Below, piece by piece: positions 17,113 through 28,277 of a DNA stretch of 64,000 nt. Position numbers and translations under genes: made by a program. The stretch covers positions 6,275,203 through 6,339,202 of the forward strand of contig NZ_JAGINW010000001.1 of NCBI RefSeq assembly GCF_017876405.1, given 5' to 3'. Under the pieces are notes generated by a model. That model ran no database searches. It worked only from the letters and a program-made list of their open reading frames with translations, and was not told where the DNA came from. The DNA is from Kibdelosporangium banguiense (GTDB lineage Bacteria > Actinomycetota > Actinomycetes > Mycobacteriales > Pseudonocardiaceae). How positions within the stretch are numbered: position 1 is the first letter of the stretch; the number at the start of each line of letters is the position of its first letter.

Positions 17113-17140
17113 TACTACGGCTGAAACTATTTCTGTAGTA
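17113..17140. promoter_or_regulatory. Inverted repeat between WYL regulator and FAD monooxygenase
   Basis: TACTAC (17113-17118) and GTAGTA (17135-17140) form a spaced inverted repeat in the 54-bp divergent gap, ending 10 bp before the monooxygenase ATG. A likely operator for the WYL regulator. Confidence 0.4.
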
Positions 17141-17150
17141 GCCTCGCGAT

Positions 17151-18230
17151 ATGGACACGACGGTGGTGGTCGGCGGCGGGATCGGTGGGCTGGCGTGTGC
17201 GGTGGCCCTGAGCAGGGCCGGGCAGCCGGTAAGCGTGCTCGAACGGCAGGACGCGGTCGCCGACGCCGGGACTGCGCTGGGGATGTGGCCGAACGCGATG
17301 CGGGCACTCGATGCCCTCGGCCTTGGCGACGAAGTCCGTCAAATCGGTGTGCCGCAGACGGAAGCCGTATTCCGCCGACCGGACGGCCGTCTCCTGACAC
17401 GGATCGACACCACGCGCCGGTTGTCCGAGCCGGTCCGGTTGATTTCCCGTGGTGCGCTTACCAAACTCCTGCTTGGCGCGCTGCCCGGCGGTGTCGTGCG
17501 GACCGGGGTCGTGGTGTCTGATGTGGATAGTCTGGTCCGCCGCAACCGGGCTGTGGTGGGTGCCGACGGCATCAACAGCGTTGTCCGCAAGCAGGTTTTC
17601 GGTGTGCCGGACGGACTGCGGTACGCCGGGTACTCGGCCTGGCGCGGGCTGGTGGCCGGCGAGTTCGGGCCGAGCGGGGAAACCCTGGGCAGGGGCCGGA
17701 AATTCGGCGTCACCGGCGTGGAAGGCGGCCGGACGAACTGGTTCGCGCCGGTCTTCTCGCCCGCCGGGCGGCGGTATCCCGAGGGGAATATGCCCGAGTT
17801 GCGGCGGCTGTTCGGGGACTGGTGCGACCCGATCCCGGAAATCCTTACGTGCACGGACGAATCGGACATCATCCGGCATGACCTCTATTACGTCGGTCCA
17901 CCCCTGAAGTCGTATGTCCGCGGCCGGGTCACCCTGGTCGGTGACGCGGCTCACGCCATGACTCCTGACCTGGGGCAGGGCGCCTGTCAGGCGCTGTTGG
18001 ACGGTGCTGTGCTGGGGCGCTGTCTGGCGACAATGACCGACGCCGAGGCGGCTCTGAAACGCTTCGATTCCTTGCGCCGCAAGCCTTCTCAGGCAATTGC
18101 GGCCACCGCACGCCTGACTGGGGCGCTGACGATGCGGCCGGGCTTTGCGATTGCCCGTGACACGCTGCTCCGACTCGCCGAAAACTTCGCTACGTTGAGT
18201 AATCGAGGCTGGTCCAGCACCCGGTCGTAA
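17151..18230 (+). CDS. FAD-dependent monooxygenase
   Basis: A 359-residue class A flavoprotein hydroxylase. The FAD-binding GxGxxG motif is at the N-terminus (VVVGGGIGGLACAVALSRAG), then the DG motif (VVGADGINSVVRKQVFG) and the GD motif (GRVTLVGDAAHAMTPDLGQG), which binds the FAD ribose. The substrate is probably aromatic, but nothing in the sequence identifies it. It is slightly shorter than the usual 380-400 residues. The divergent WYL regulator is the likely controller, so the pair may respond to an aromatic compound. Confidence 0.9.
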   Translation: MDTTVVVGGGIGGLACAVALSRAGQPVSVLERQDAVADAGTALGMWPNAMRALDALGLGDEVRQIGVPQTEAVFRRPDGRLLTRIDTTRRLSEPVRLISRGALTKLLLGALPGGVVRTGVVVSDVDSLVRRNRAVVGADGINSVVRKQVFGVPDGLRYAGYSAWRGLVAGEFGPSGETLGRGRKFGVTGVEGGRTNWFAPVFSPAGRRYPEGNMPELRRLFGDWCDPIPEILTCTDESDIIRHDLYYVGPPLKSYVRGRVTLVGDAAHAMTPDLGQGACQALLDGAVLGRCLATMTDAEAALKRFDSLRRKPSQAIAATARLTGALTMRPGFAIARDTLLRLAENFATLSNRGWSSTRS

Positions 18231-18313
18231 GGTCGCCGCCATGCTTTTGTCGGACCCCGGGGGTAGCGTCGATCGAGGTTCGACCAAGGAGACCCTCCGC
18301 AAAGGAAACACCC

Positions 18314-19546
18314 GTGACCATCATGCGAGACGCGCCCATCGACGGGCCCGAGTTCCGCCCGCTGCGAGAGCGGGTCGAAGCCGAGGCCTACGTCGCCTCT
18401 GTCTGTTTCAAACACGGCCCACCGCGCCTGACCGGCGTCGAGCTGGAATGGACAGTCCATCATGTCAACGACCCGTCGCGACAACTGACCGCGGACCTGC
18501 TGGTCAAAGCACTCGACCAGCACACTCCCCGCACCCTGCGGGACGACAGCCCGCACCTCCCATTGCCAGGTGGCTCACCGCTCAGCGCCGAGCCCGGTGG
18601 TCAGGTCGAGATCTCGGCCCAGCCGAAGGAATCCCTGACCGCCCTGCACGCCACCGTCACCGCCGACACCGGACATCTCGCCGACCTGCTCGCGGCCCAA
18701 GGGCTGGAGCTGGGCTCGTCGGCGATCGATCCATATCGGACACCCAGACGTATGTTGGACACTCCTCGCTATGCCGCGATGGAGCAGGCCTTCCAGCCTT
18801 TAGGCACCGACGGCATCACAATGATGTGCAGCACAGCGGGTTTCCAGCTGTGCGTCGACGTCGGTGAACGCCAGGACCTCGCGGCCCGGTGGGCCGCCGT
18901 ACACCTGCTTGGCCCGCCGCTCGCCGCGCTGTTCGCCAACTCGCCCTGGATGCTCGGCCGGACCACCGGCTGGGCGTCCAACCGCCTGAGAGCGGTGCTG
19001 GGAACGGACCCGACGCGGACCTACCCCAGCCGGATCGACGACGACCCGGCAGCGGGCTGGGCACGACGGGTACTGGACACGCCGTTGCTGTGTGTCAGAC
19101 GCGAAGGCCGATGTTGGGAGGCGCCGCGCGGCGTCACCTTCGCCGACTGGATCAACGGCGCGCTCGACCGCGCGCCCACTGTGGGAGATCTCGAGTACCA
19201 CCTCTCGACGCTGTTCCCGCCGGTGCGGGCGCAGGGCTACCTCGAGATCCGCTATATCGACGCGCAGCAGGGGGACAACTGGCTTTCGCCTGCGGCGTTG
19301 CTTGTCGCATTGCTCGCCACGCCCGCTCAGGTGGACGCGGTGATCGACGTCTGCACCCCGGTCGCGGACCGCTGGCTGAAAGCGGCGCGTGACGGGCTGG
19401 GAGACCCGGCGATCGCCAAGGCCGCCACACGGGTCGCCGAGATCGGCCTGGCCGGTCTGGGCGCCACGGGCCTGTCCGCCGGACTGGCGGACCAGGTGAC
19501 CGGCGACATCGAACGCAGGCTGCGCGAGAAGAGGGACCAGGTATGA
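18314..19546 (+). CDS. egtA: Glutamate-cysteine ligase EgtA
   Basis: A 410-residue ATP-dependent ligase that makes gamma-glutamylcysteine, the sulfur donor in ergothioneine synthesis. The GCS2-type core is visible (GVELEWTVHHVND, GGQVEISAQP, MMCSTAGFQLCVDVG, YLEIRYIDAQQGDNWL). GTG 18314 has AAAGGAAA upstream; ATG 18323 is an alternative start. It is the first gene of egtABCD and its stop overlaps the egtB start by 4 bp. No upstream operator is evident. Confidence 0.92.
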   Translation: MTIMRDAPIDGPEFRPLRERVEAEAYVASVCFKHGPPRLTGVELEWTVHHVNDPSRQLTADLLVKALDQHTPRTLRDDSPHLPLPGGSPLSAEPGGQVEISAQPKESLTALHATVTADTGHLADLLAAQGLELGSSAIDPYRTPRRMLDTPRYAAMEQAFQPLGTDGITMMCSTAGFQLCVDVGERQDLAARWAAVHLLGPPLAALFANSPWMLGRTTGWASNRLRAVLGTDPTRTYPSRIDDDPAAGWARRVLDTPLLCVRREGRCWEAPRGVTFADWINGALDRAPTVGDLEYHLSTLFPPVRAQGYLEIRYIDAQQGDNWLSPAALLVALLATPAQVDAVIDVCTPVADRWLKAARDGLGDPAIAKAATRVAEIGLAGLGATGLSAGLADQVTGDIERRLREKRDQV

Positions 19547-20877
19547 CCACTTCATTCGGGGAACTCGACACGGAATCGCTACGCGACCGCGTAGCCGGGC
19601 AGTTGGCCCGCTCACGCGCCCGCAGTACCGCACTGACCGACGCGGTCGACGAGAACGACCTGGTCAAGCAGCACTCCAAGCTGATGTCGCCACTGGTGTG
19701 GGACTTCGCGCACATCGGCAACCAGGAGGAGCTGTGGCTGGTGCGGGACGTCGGCGGCAGGGAGCCGGTCCGCGACGACATCGACAACATGTACGACGCC
19801 TTCCAGCACCCTCGATCCGACCGGCCGGCGCTGCCGTTGCTCTCGCCGGCCGAGACCCGTTCGTACGTGCAGCAAGTGCGTACCAAGGTGATGGACGTGC
19901 TGGCCAGCACGCCTTTAGAGGGCCGCAAGCTGGTGGAGAACGCGTTCGCGTTCGGCATGATCGTGCAGCACGAGCAGCAGCACAACGAAACCATGCTGGC
20001 CACGCACCAGTTGCGGGACGGCGAACCGGTTCTGCACGCGCCGATGCCGCCCGCACCGCCGGGACCCGTGCTCGACAAGGAGATCCTGGTACCAGCCGGG
20101 CCGTTCACCATGGGGACCTCGGTCGAGCCGTGGGCCCTGGACAACGAGCGGCCTGCGCACCGGATCGAGGTCGGTGCGTTCGTGATCGACAAGTACCCGG
20201 TGACCAACGCCGGATACCTGGAGTTCATCGCGTCCGGCGGATACGACCGGCCACAGTGGTGGAGCGAGGAAGGCTGGGCCTACAACCGGAAGACCGGCCT
20301 GCGGGCGCCGCGGTTCTGGGTGCGGGACGGCGATCGCTGGCTGCGTGACTGTTTCGGCGTGGTCGAGCCGCTCGTGCTCGACGAACCCGTTGTGCACGTG
20401 TGCTTCTACGAAGCTGAGGCGTACGCGGCGTGGGCAGGCAAGCGGCTGCCCACCGAGATCGAGTGGGAGAAGGCGGCGCGGCACGACCCGGCGACCGGCC
20501 GATCCCGCCGATACCCGTGGGGCGACGAGGATCCCGGCCCCGAGCACGCCAATCTGGGGCAGGCGCATCTGCGTCCGGCCAGGATCGGGGCGTACCCGCG
20601 CGGGGAGTCGCCGCTGGGCGTCGCTCAGCTGATCGGGGACGTGTGGGAGTGGACGAGCAGTGATTTCCACGCCTACCCGGGATTTGTGGCGTTCCCGTAC
20701 CAGGAGTACTCCGAGGTGTTCTTCGGAGCCGACTACAAGATGCTGCGGGGTGGTTCGTTCGGCGCGGACGCGGCGGCCTGCCGTGGCACGTTCCGCAACT
20801 GGGACTACCCGATCCGCAGGCAGATCTTCAGCGGATTCCGGTTAGCGCGCGATCCTGGGCCGGAAGAGACGCGCTAG
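19543..20877 (+). CDS. egtB: Hercynylcysteine sulfoxide synthase EgtB
   Basis: A 444-residue non-heme iron sulfoxide synthase that joins hercynine and gamma-glutamylcysteine with O2. The N-terminal DinB-like domain carries the iron ligands: His57 in WDFAHIGNQEE and His143/His147 in VQHEQQHNETML. The C-terminal FGE-sulfatase domain is clear (GPFTMGTS, WEWTSSDFHAYPGF, LRGGSFGADAAACRGTFRNWD). Starts within the egtA stop and is followed by egtC after 4 bp. Length and motif order match the mycobacterial enzyme. Confidence 0.95.
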   Translation: MTTSFGELDTESLRDRVAGQLARSRARSTALTDAVDENDLVKQHSKLMSPLVWDFAHIGNQEELWLVRDVGGREPVRDDIDNMYDAFQHPRSDRPALPLLSPAETRSYVQQVRTKVMDVLASTPLEGRKLVENAFAFGMIVQHEQQHNETMLATHQLRDGEPVLHAPMPPAPPGPVLDKEILVPAGPFTMGTSVEPWALDNERPAHRIEVGAFVIDKYPVTNAGYLEFIASGGYDRPQWWSEEGWAYNRKTGLRAPRFWVRDGDRWLRDCFGVVEPLVLDEPVVHVCFYEAEAYAAWAGKRLPTEIEWEKAARHDPATGRSRRYPWGDEDPGPEHANLGQAHLRPARIGAYPRGESPLGVAQLIGDVWEWTSSDFHAYPGFVAFPYQEYSEVFFGADYKMLRGGSFGADAAACRGTFRNWDYPIRRQIFSGFRLARDPGPEETR

Positions 20878-20881
20878 CCCG

Positions 20882-21643
20882 GTGTGCCGCCATCTGGGTT
20901 ACCTGGGCCCTGCCGTGCCCGTGGCCGGTCTGGTGCTCGATCCGCCGCATTCGTTGCTGCGGCAGAGCTGGGCACCGGCGGACATGCGCGCGGGCGGGAC
21001 CATCAACGCCGATGGGTTCGGCGTCGGCTGGTTCGCCGGCGCCGGACCGGTCGTGTACCGCCGCGCCAGTCCGATGTGGACTGACGCGGCGCTGCAGGGC
21101 CTGCTCCGGCCGGTACTGGCGACCGGGGTGCTGGCGGCCGTGCGATCGGCGACCGTCGGCATGCCGGTGGTCGAGACCGCCGCGGCGCCGTTCACCGACG
21201 GCCAATGGTTGTTCAGCCACAACGGAGTTGTGCGTGGCTGGCCGTCGTCGGTCGCCGCGTTGGCCTCGCGCCTTCCCGTGACAGACCTGATGACGCTCGA
21301 CGCGCCGACCGACGCGGCACTGTTGTGGGCGCTTGTCCGTCACCGGCTGCGCGACGGACAGGCGCCGGCCGACGCGGTCGCCGAAACCGTGCTGGAGGTC
21401 GAGAACCTGGCCCCCGGCTCACGGCTGAACCTGATGCTCACCGACGGGCGGTCGCTGGTCGCGACCGCCTGGACCCACTCGCTTTCGACGCTGGTCACGC
21501 AGGAGGCCGTGATGATCGCGTCGGAGCCGTGGGACACCGATCCGCGATGGACGCCGGTCCCGGATCGTCACATCGTCGTGGCCAGCGCTTGCCCTGGCCC
21601 GCTTTCGCTCGCCGTGCGGGCGCTACTGGAGGAACCGCAATGA
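20882..21643 (+). CDS. egtC: gamma-Glutamyl hercynylcysteine sulfoxide hydrolase EgtC
   Basis: A 253-residue class II glutamine amidotransferase-like hydrolase with Cys directly after the initiator (MCRHLGYLGP), the N-terminal nucleophile of the family. Further conserved segments: AGGTINADGFGVGWF and WLFSHNGVVRGW. It removes the glutamate from the sulfoxide intermediate. The GTG start lies 4 bp after egtB, and the stop overlaps the egtD start (ATGA), which indicates coupled translation. Confidence 0.93.
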   Translation: MCRHLGYLGPAVPVAGLVLDPPHSLLRQSWAPADMRAGGTINADGFGVGWFAGAGPVVYRRASPMWTDAALQGLLRPVLATGVLAAVRSATVGMPVVETAAAPFTDGQWLFSHNGVVRGWPSSVAALASRLPVTDLMTLDAPTDAALLWALVRHRLRDGQAPADAVAETVLEVENLAPGSRLNLMLTDGRSLVATAWTHSLSTLVTQEAVMIASEPWDTDPRWTPVPDRHIVVASACPGPLSLAVRALLEEPQ

Positions 21644-22611
21644 CCGACCCGGTGATCGACGTTCACCTGGCTGACGACCATGCCGCCCGCGCGCTCGCCA
21701 CGGACGCGCGCGCGGGGCTGTCGGCGAACCCGAAATCCCTGCCGCCCAAGTGGTTTTACGACGCTCGCGGCAGCGACCTGTTCGAGCAGATCACCCGTCT
21801 GCCGGAGTACTACCCGACCAGGGCCGAGCGCGAGATCCTGGGCGACCGCGCCGGCGAGATCGCCTCGACCAGCAAGGCGCACACGCTGGTCGAACTGGGC
21901 TCGGGTTCGTCGGAGAAGACCCGGCTGCTGCTCGACGCCCTGCGTGACGAGGGCACTCTGCACCAGTTCGTCCCGCTGGACGTGTCCAGCACCGCATTGC
22001 GTGACGCGGCGGCGGCTCTGGCCGTCGACTACCCGAATCTGGCGGTACACGGGGTGGTCGGCGACTTCACCGAACATCTGGCGTTACTGCCGGGGGAGGC
22101 GCCGCGGATCGTGGCCTTCCTCGGCGGCACGATCGGCAACCTGCTTCCCGCCGAGCGCGCCAAGTTCCTGTCGTCGCTGCGGGACGTGCTGGAGCCGGGG
22201 GAGTGGCTGCTGCTGGGCACCGACCTGGTGAAAGACCCTTCGGTCGTCCGCGTGGCCTACGACGACTCGGCCGGTGTGACAGCCGAGTTCAACCGCAACG
22301 TGCTGCACGTGCTGAATCGTGAACTGGGTGCGGACTTCGACGTGACTGCGTTCGATCATGTCGCGTTATGGGACGAGGGCCAGGAGTGGATCGAGATGCG
22401 CCTGCGGGCCCAGCGCGCGATGACCGTGCACGTCCCGGCGCTCGGTATGGAGGTGTCGTTCGAGCAAGGGGAGGAGTTGCGGACCGAGATCTCCGCGAAG
22501 TTCCGGCGTCCGGGGATCGCCGCGGAGCTGACCGAGGCGGGCTTCGAGGTGACCCGGTGGTGGACCGATTCAGGCGATCGGTTCGGGCTGTCACTCTCCC
22601 AGGCTGTTTAG
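21640..22611 (+). CDS. egtD: Histidine N-alpha-methyltransferase EgtD
   Basis: A 323-residue SAM-dependent methyltransferase that converts histidine to hercynine, the first committed step. Motifs: SLPPKWFYDARGSDLFEQIT at the N-terminus, the SAM-binding LVELGSGSSEKT, FVPLDVSSTALRDAA, and FLGGTIGNLLP. Starts within the egtC stop. It is the last gene of the operon and is followed by a strong hairpin at 22631. The fifth enzyme, the PLP lyase EgtE, is not next to it or elsewhere in this window. Confidence 0.95.
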   Translation: MTDPVIDVHLADDHAARALATDARAGLSANPKSLPPKWFYDARGSDLFEQITRLPEYYPTRAEREILGDRAGEIASTSKAHTLVELGSGSSEKTRLLLDALRDEGTLHQFVPLDVSSTALRDAAAALAVDYPNLAVHGVVGDFTEHLALLPGEAPRIVAFLGGTIGNLLPAERAKFLSSLRDVLEPGEWLLLGTDLVKDPSVVRVAYDDSAGVTAEFNRNVLHVLNRELGADFDVTAFDHVALWDEGQEWIEMRLRAQRAMTVHVPALGMEVSFEQGEELRTEISAKFRRPGIAAELTEAGFEVTRWWTDSGDRFGLSLSQAV

Positions 22612-22630
22612 CCGTTCGTTCATCTGAACC

Positions 22631-22662
22631 GGCGGTCACCACGTTCCTGCGTGGTGACCGCC
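22631..22662 (+). terminator. Terminator after egtABCD
   Basis: A perfect 13-bp stem, GGCGGTCACCACG (22631-22643) and CGTGGTGACCGCC (22650-22662), with a 6-base loop. It lies 19 bp after the egtD stop and is followed by TATTCG. One of the best hairpins in the window. Confidence 0.85.
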
Positions 22663-22756
22663 TATTCGTGATGACCACTGTCATATCCGGTACAGGGTCG
22701 TTACCCTCCGTCAGACGAGCAGGGACTCGCCTCTCGCCTGTTTTGAGGAGGTGGCC

Positions 22757-23335
22757 ATGCAGACCGTGAAACCTCGCCGCAGACAGGCCCGCGGTGAGCG
22801 GCGGATAGCCCAGTTACTGGACGCCGCCGCGGACGTCTTCGCCACCGACGGCTACACAGCCGCGACCACCAACGCGATAGCCGCGGCCGCAGGCGTCTCA
22901 CCTGGCACTCTCTACCAGTTCTTCCCCAACAAGCAGTCCATGGCCGAAGCCCTGGCAGACCAGTACATCGCCGCACTGGCCGTCGCCCATGACCAGGCCG
23001 CCGATCGCCGGATCGCCGGTGTGCCGCTGGACGACGTGATCAATCAGATGGTCGACCCGGCCATTCGGATAGCCTCGGAAAACCATGGCTTCACCGCGGT
23101 CTTCCACTTCTCCGGACGCCTCCAGTCGGCAGTGACCGACCAGGTCGACGGCCTGATAGCCATCCGCGTCCCCGAACTCGACCCCAGCAGACGCCGCCTG
23201 ATCGCCTTGGTCACCGTCAAGATCTTCGAGGCCCTGCTGCCCGCGGTCCTGAGCGCCTCCGGCCGCACCCGGACCGAGATCACCGGCGAACTCAAGCGCG
23301 TACTGCGCGCCTACCTCCTGGACATCTCGGACTGA
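22757..23335 (+). CDS. TetR-family regulator
   Basis: A 192-residue protein from ATG 22757, with GAGGAG 6 bases upstream; a GTG at 22751 lies inside that site region. The helix-turn-helix reads ERRIAQLLDAAADVFATDGY then TAATTNAIAAAAGVSPGTLY and QFFPNKQSMAEAL. The C-terminal domain has no recognised ligand signature. It stands alone between the egt terminator and the AlkA-like gene, separated from both, so its target is unclear. It is not similar to acnR or to the 14572 TetR beyond the DNA-binding domain. Confidence 0.85.
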   Translation: MQTVKPRRRQARGERRIAQLLDAAADVFATDGYTAATTNAIAAAAGVSPGTLYQFFPNKQSMAEALADQYIAALAVAHDQAADRRIAGVPLDDVINQMVDPAIRIASENHGFTAVFHFSGRLQSAVTDQVDGLIAIRVPELDPSRRRLIALVTVKIFEALLPAVLSASGRTRTEITGELKRVLRAYLLDISD

Positions 23336-23385
23336 CCTGCGCGAATCCGAAGACTTGAACTACTGGCGGACATCAGAAGCGGGCT

Positions 23386-23517
23386 GGCTTTGTCGCGCTG
23401 GTCGTTTACGCGCCGCAACGCGCCCGGCGTCGCCCCAGCCCCGGCGGCGGTCGGCCCCGGGCGAAGAGGCCGGTTGCGTGGGGCGGGGTGGAAACGGCCG
23501 GCTTTGGCGACAAAGCC
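23386..23517. repeat. Structured, gene-free segment bounded by an 11-bp inverted repeat
   Basis: GGCTTTGTCGC (23386-23396) and GCGACAAAGCC (23507-23517) are exact inverse copies 110 bp apart. The GC-rich DNA between them has no supported gene. The whole gap 23336-23600 otherwise holds only the ribosome site of the next gene. It may be a small repeated element or a structured RNA leader; I cannot tell which. Confidence 0.35.
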
Positions 23518-23600
23518 CGCCGAGCGAAGCGAGGCAATCAAGAATTGTCGGACCCCTCTGCGATGGTGTGCACACAGGCGCTCAGAGGAGGGGACAACAG

Positions 23601-24536
23601 ATGACCGCGATGCTCAGCGAGTGGATCGACCTGCCGGTGTCGGGACCGTTCGATCTCGGTGCGTCAGCACGGTTCCTGGAAGGGTTCACACCGGCCGGGC
23701 GGCAGTCCTATGTGGACAAAGGGGGTGGCTCGCTGCGGCTCGCGTTCCCGGCGTCGCCGTCGTGGCGGCCGGTCGGGGCGGTGGTTCGCCAGTGTGAACC
23801 GGACGGGCCGGTGCAGGTGCGGTTGACCGCGTCGCCGGCGGATGTGCCGGCCGCGGTCGGGCATGTGCGGCGGATCCTGTCGCTGGATGTCGATGGTGCG
23901 GGTTTCCCGGAGCTGGCGCGACGAGATCGGGTGATCCGCGAGTTGCAGGCCGGCCTGCCGGGCCTGCGACCAGTACTGTTCCATTCGCCGTACGAGGCCG
24001 CCTGCTGGTCGATCCTCAGCCAGCGGGTCCGGATGACCCAGGCAGCTACGCTCAAGGACCAGATCGCGCGTAGGGTCGGAGTCAAGGTCGCCGTGCCGGC
24101 CGGGGCCGCCGAGCTGTCGGGGATACAGCTCGATGCGTTCCCGGCCCCACGGCGACTTCTCGAACTCGACCACGTGCCCCTGGTCGCCGACGTGAAGAAC
24201 CGCCGGTTGCGCGGCGTGGCCGAGGCCGCCCTCGAAGGACAGCTGGACGCCGCCTACCTGCGCTCGATCCCCGCCGCCGACGCCCTGCGCGAGTTGGCCC
24301 AGCTACCCGGCATCGGCACGTTCTCCGCCGAGTTGATCCTGCTGCGCGGCGCCGGGCACCCAGATGTCTTCGCCACCGCCGAACCCCGCCTGCACAAGGC
24401 CGTCACCACCGCCTACGGCCTCACCTCGCCATCGGTGACCGACCTCGAACGAGTCGCCGAAGACTGGAAGCCGTACCGAACGTGGGTCTCCGTGTTATTC
24501 CGGGCCCGCGGCGAGATGGCGGCATTACCCGCCTGA
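23601..24536 (+). CDS. DNA-3-methyladenine glycosylase 2 family protein (AlkA-like)
   Basis: A 311-residue protein from ATG 23601 with GAGGAGGGG upstream. HhH-GPD superfamily features: HSPYEAACWSILSQRVRMTQA in the core, the helix-hairpin-helix LAQLPGIGTFSAELILLRGA, then PDVFATAEPRLHKAV. It would excise alkylated bases in DNA base-excision repair. The position usually holding the catalytic Asp reads Glu here; I recall an E-x-R-L-H variant in a subgroup of actinobacterial relatives, so this is not necessarily a defect. The neighbours do not suggest an alkylation-response operon. Confidence 0.82.
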   Translation: MTAMLSEWIDLPVSGPFDLGASARFLEGFTPAGRQSYVDKGGGSLRLAFPASPSWRPVGAVVRQCEPDGPVQVRLTASPADVPAAVGHVRRILSLDVDGAGFPELARRDRVIRELQAGLPGLRPVLFHSPYEAACWSILSQRVRMTQAATLKDQIARRVGVKVAVPAGAAELSGIQLDAFPAPRRLLELDHVPLVADVKNRRLRGVAEAALEGQLDAAYLRSIPAADALRELAQLPGIGTFSAELILLRGAGHPDVFATAEPRLHKAVTTAYGLTSPSVTDLERVAEDWKPYRTWVSVLFRARGEMAALPA

Positions 24537-24666
24537 AGGCAGGCGAACCTGGTCAGGAATCGAGAAGCACCGGGCAGACGGCCGCACCTAGCGTTACCGC
24601 AACGCCTGAAACCGGCTGAAAGTCCGAAAACCCGGCACATGCCCGGACTGCTTCGAGGAGATTCCC

Positions 24667-24882
24667 ATGCACCGCGACAAGTGGATTCGGCAGACCCATC
24701 GCTGGCTGTCCGTCACGTTCACGGTGACGGTCCTGGTCACTTCGGTCGCGCTGGCGTTGCAGGTGGCGGTCGACTGGATCGTCTACCTGCCGTTGCCGCC
24801 GCTCTTCCTGCTGCTGGCCAGCGGGCTGTACCTGTTCGTGCTGCCCTATGTCCTCAAACGGCGCAGTGTGGGAGCCGGATGA
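24667..24882 (+). CDS. Small membrane protein, 71 residues
   Basis: Two hydrophobic segments, about residues 15-37 (LSVTFTVTVLVTSVALALQV) and 39-60 (YLPLPPLFLLLASGLYLFVL), with a basic end (KRRSVGAG). CGAGGAG precedes the ATG at a good distance. The family is hypothetical and I know of no function. It faces aconitase convergently with a hairpin between them. Confidence 0.72.
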   Translation: MHRDKWIRQTHRWLSVTFTVTVLVTSVALALQVAVDWIVYLPLPPLFLLLASGLYLFVLPYVLKRRSVGAG

Positions 24883-24897
24883 GTTCAGCGGAAAGAA

Positions 24898-24930
24898 AAG
24901 CGGCCCCGCGGGTGTCCCGCGAGGCCGCTT
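24898..24930. terminator. Bidirectional terminator between small membrane gene and acn
   Basis: AAGCGGCC-CCGCGGG and CCCGCG-AGGCCGCTT form a long stem with a TGT loop and one bulge. It sits in the convergent gap, 14 bp from the acn stop, and reads as a terminator for both directions. Confidence 0.75.
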
Positions 24931-24944
24931 GTCCGGAGAGCTAC

Positions 24945-27761
<2,817 letters not shown>

Positions 27762-27877
27762 GTCCAACTCCATCTCGCGCGCCGGTGTGCGGGTGGCAGC
27801 AAAGTCAGTTCTGGGATAGGCCGAGTCTCGCGCATCCCTGCCGGGCTCGCAGACCCCGACCCCCATCTCGTCTTTAA

Positions 27878-27893
27878 CAGTACGCTTGTCCTG
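27878..27893 (-). promoter_or_regulatory. AcnR operator match upstream of acn
   Basis: Read on the acn strand the sequence is CAGGACAAGCGTACTG. The operator consensus I recall for Corynebacterium glutamicum AcnR is CAGnACnnncGTACTG, and every fixed base matches. It lies 117 bp upstream of the preferred acn start, and an AcnR-like gene is present at 10719. The consensus is quoted from memory. Confidence 0.75.
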
Positions 27894-27923
27894 TATTCGG
27901 CGACAACGAGGGATGGGACACAC

Positions 27924-28277
27924 GTGATCCATCACGTTCAGGTGGCTTGTCCGGCGGGCAGCGAAGATCGACTACGGGCGTTCTATCACGGCGTGCTCGG
28001 CTGGGCCGAACTGGCAAAGCCTCCGCTGCTGGCCGCTCGCGGCGGCTGCTGGTTCCAGGTTCCCGGCGGGGGAGAGCTGCATGCGGGTGTCGAGGCCGAT
28101 TTCCGGCCTGCCCGCAAGGCCCACCCGGCGTTCATGGTGAATCTGGACGTGCTTGTGCCCGCGCTGGACGCCGCGGGTTGCGAGATCGTATGGGCCGACC
28201 CGGCCGAGATCCCTGGCAGGCGCCGGCTTCATACCTACGACCCGGTCGGCAACCGCATCGAGTTCATTCACGACTGA
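27924..28277 (+). CDS. VOC-family (glyoxalase-like) protein
   Basis: A 117-residue single-domain vicinal oxygen chelate protein (IHHVQVACPAGSEDRLRAFYHGVLGW, ELHAGVEADFRP, RLHTYDPVGNRIEFIHD). Conserved metal-site His and Glu positions appear at IHHVQ, ELHAG and RIEF. The substrate is unknown. The GTG start is inside the region upstream of acn and divergent from it, so the AcnR operator could affect both. Its end overlaps the convergent DUF1707 gene by 10 bp. Confidence 0.82.
   Translation: MIHHVQVACPAGSEDRLRAFYHGVLGWAELAKPPLLAARGGCWFQVPGGGELHAGVEADFRPARKAHPAFMVNLDVLVPALDAAGCEIVWADPAEIPGRRRLHTYDPVGNRIEFIHD

Noticed and set aside
24330..24420. Glu instead of catalytic Asp in the AlkA-like glycosylase as a dead enzyme
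   Set aside because: I recall an E-x-R-L-H form in related actinobacterial proteins, so it is likely a subgroup feature.
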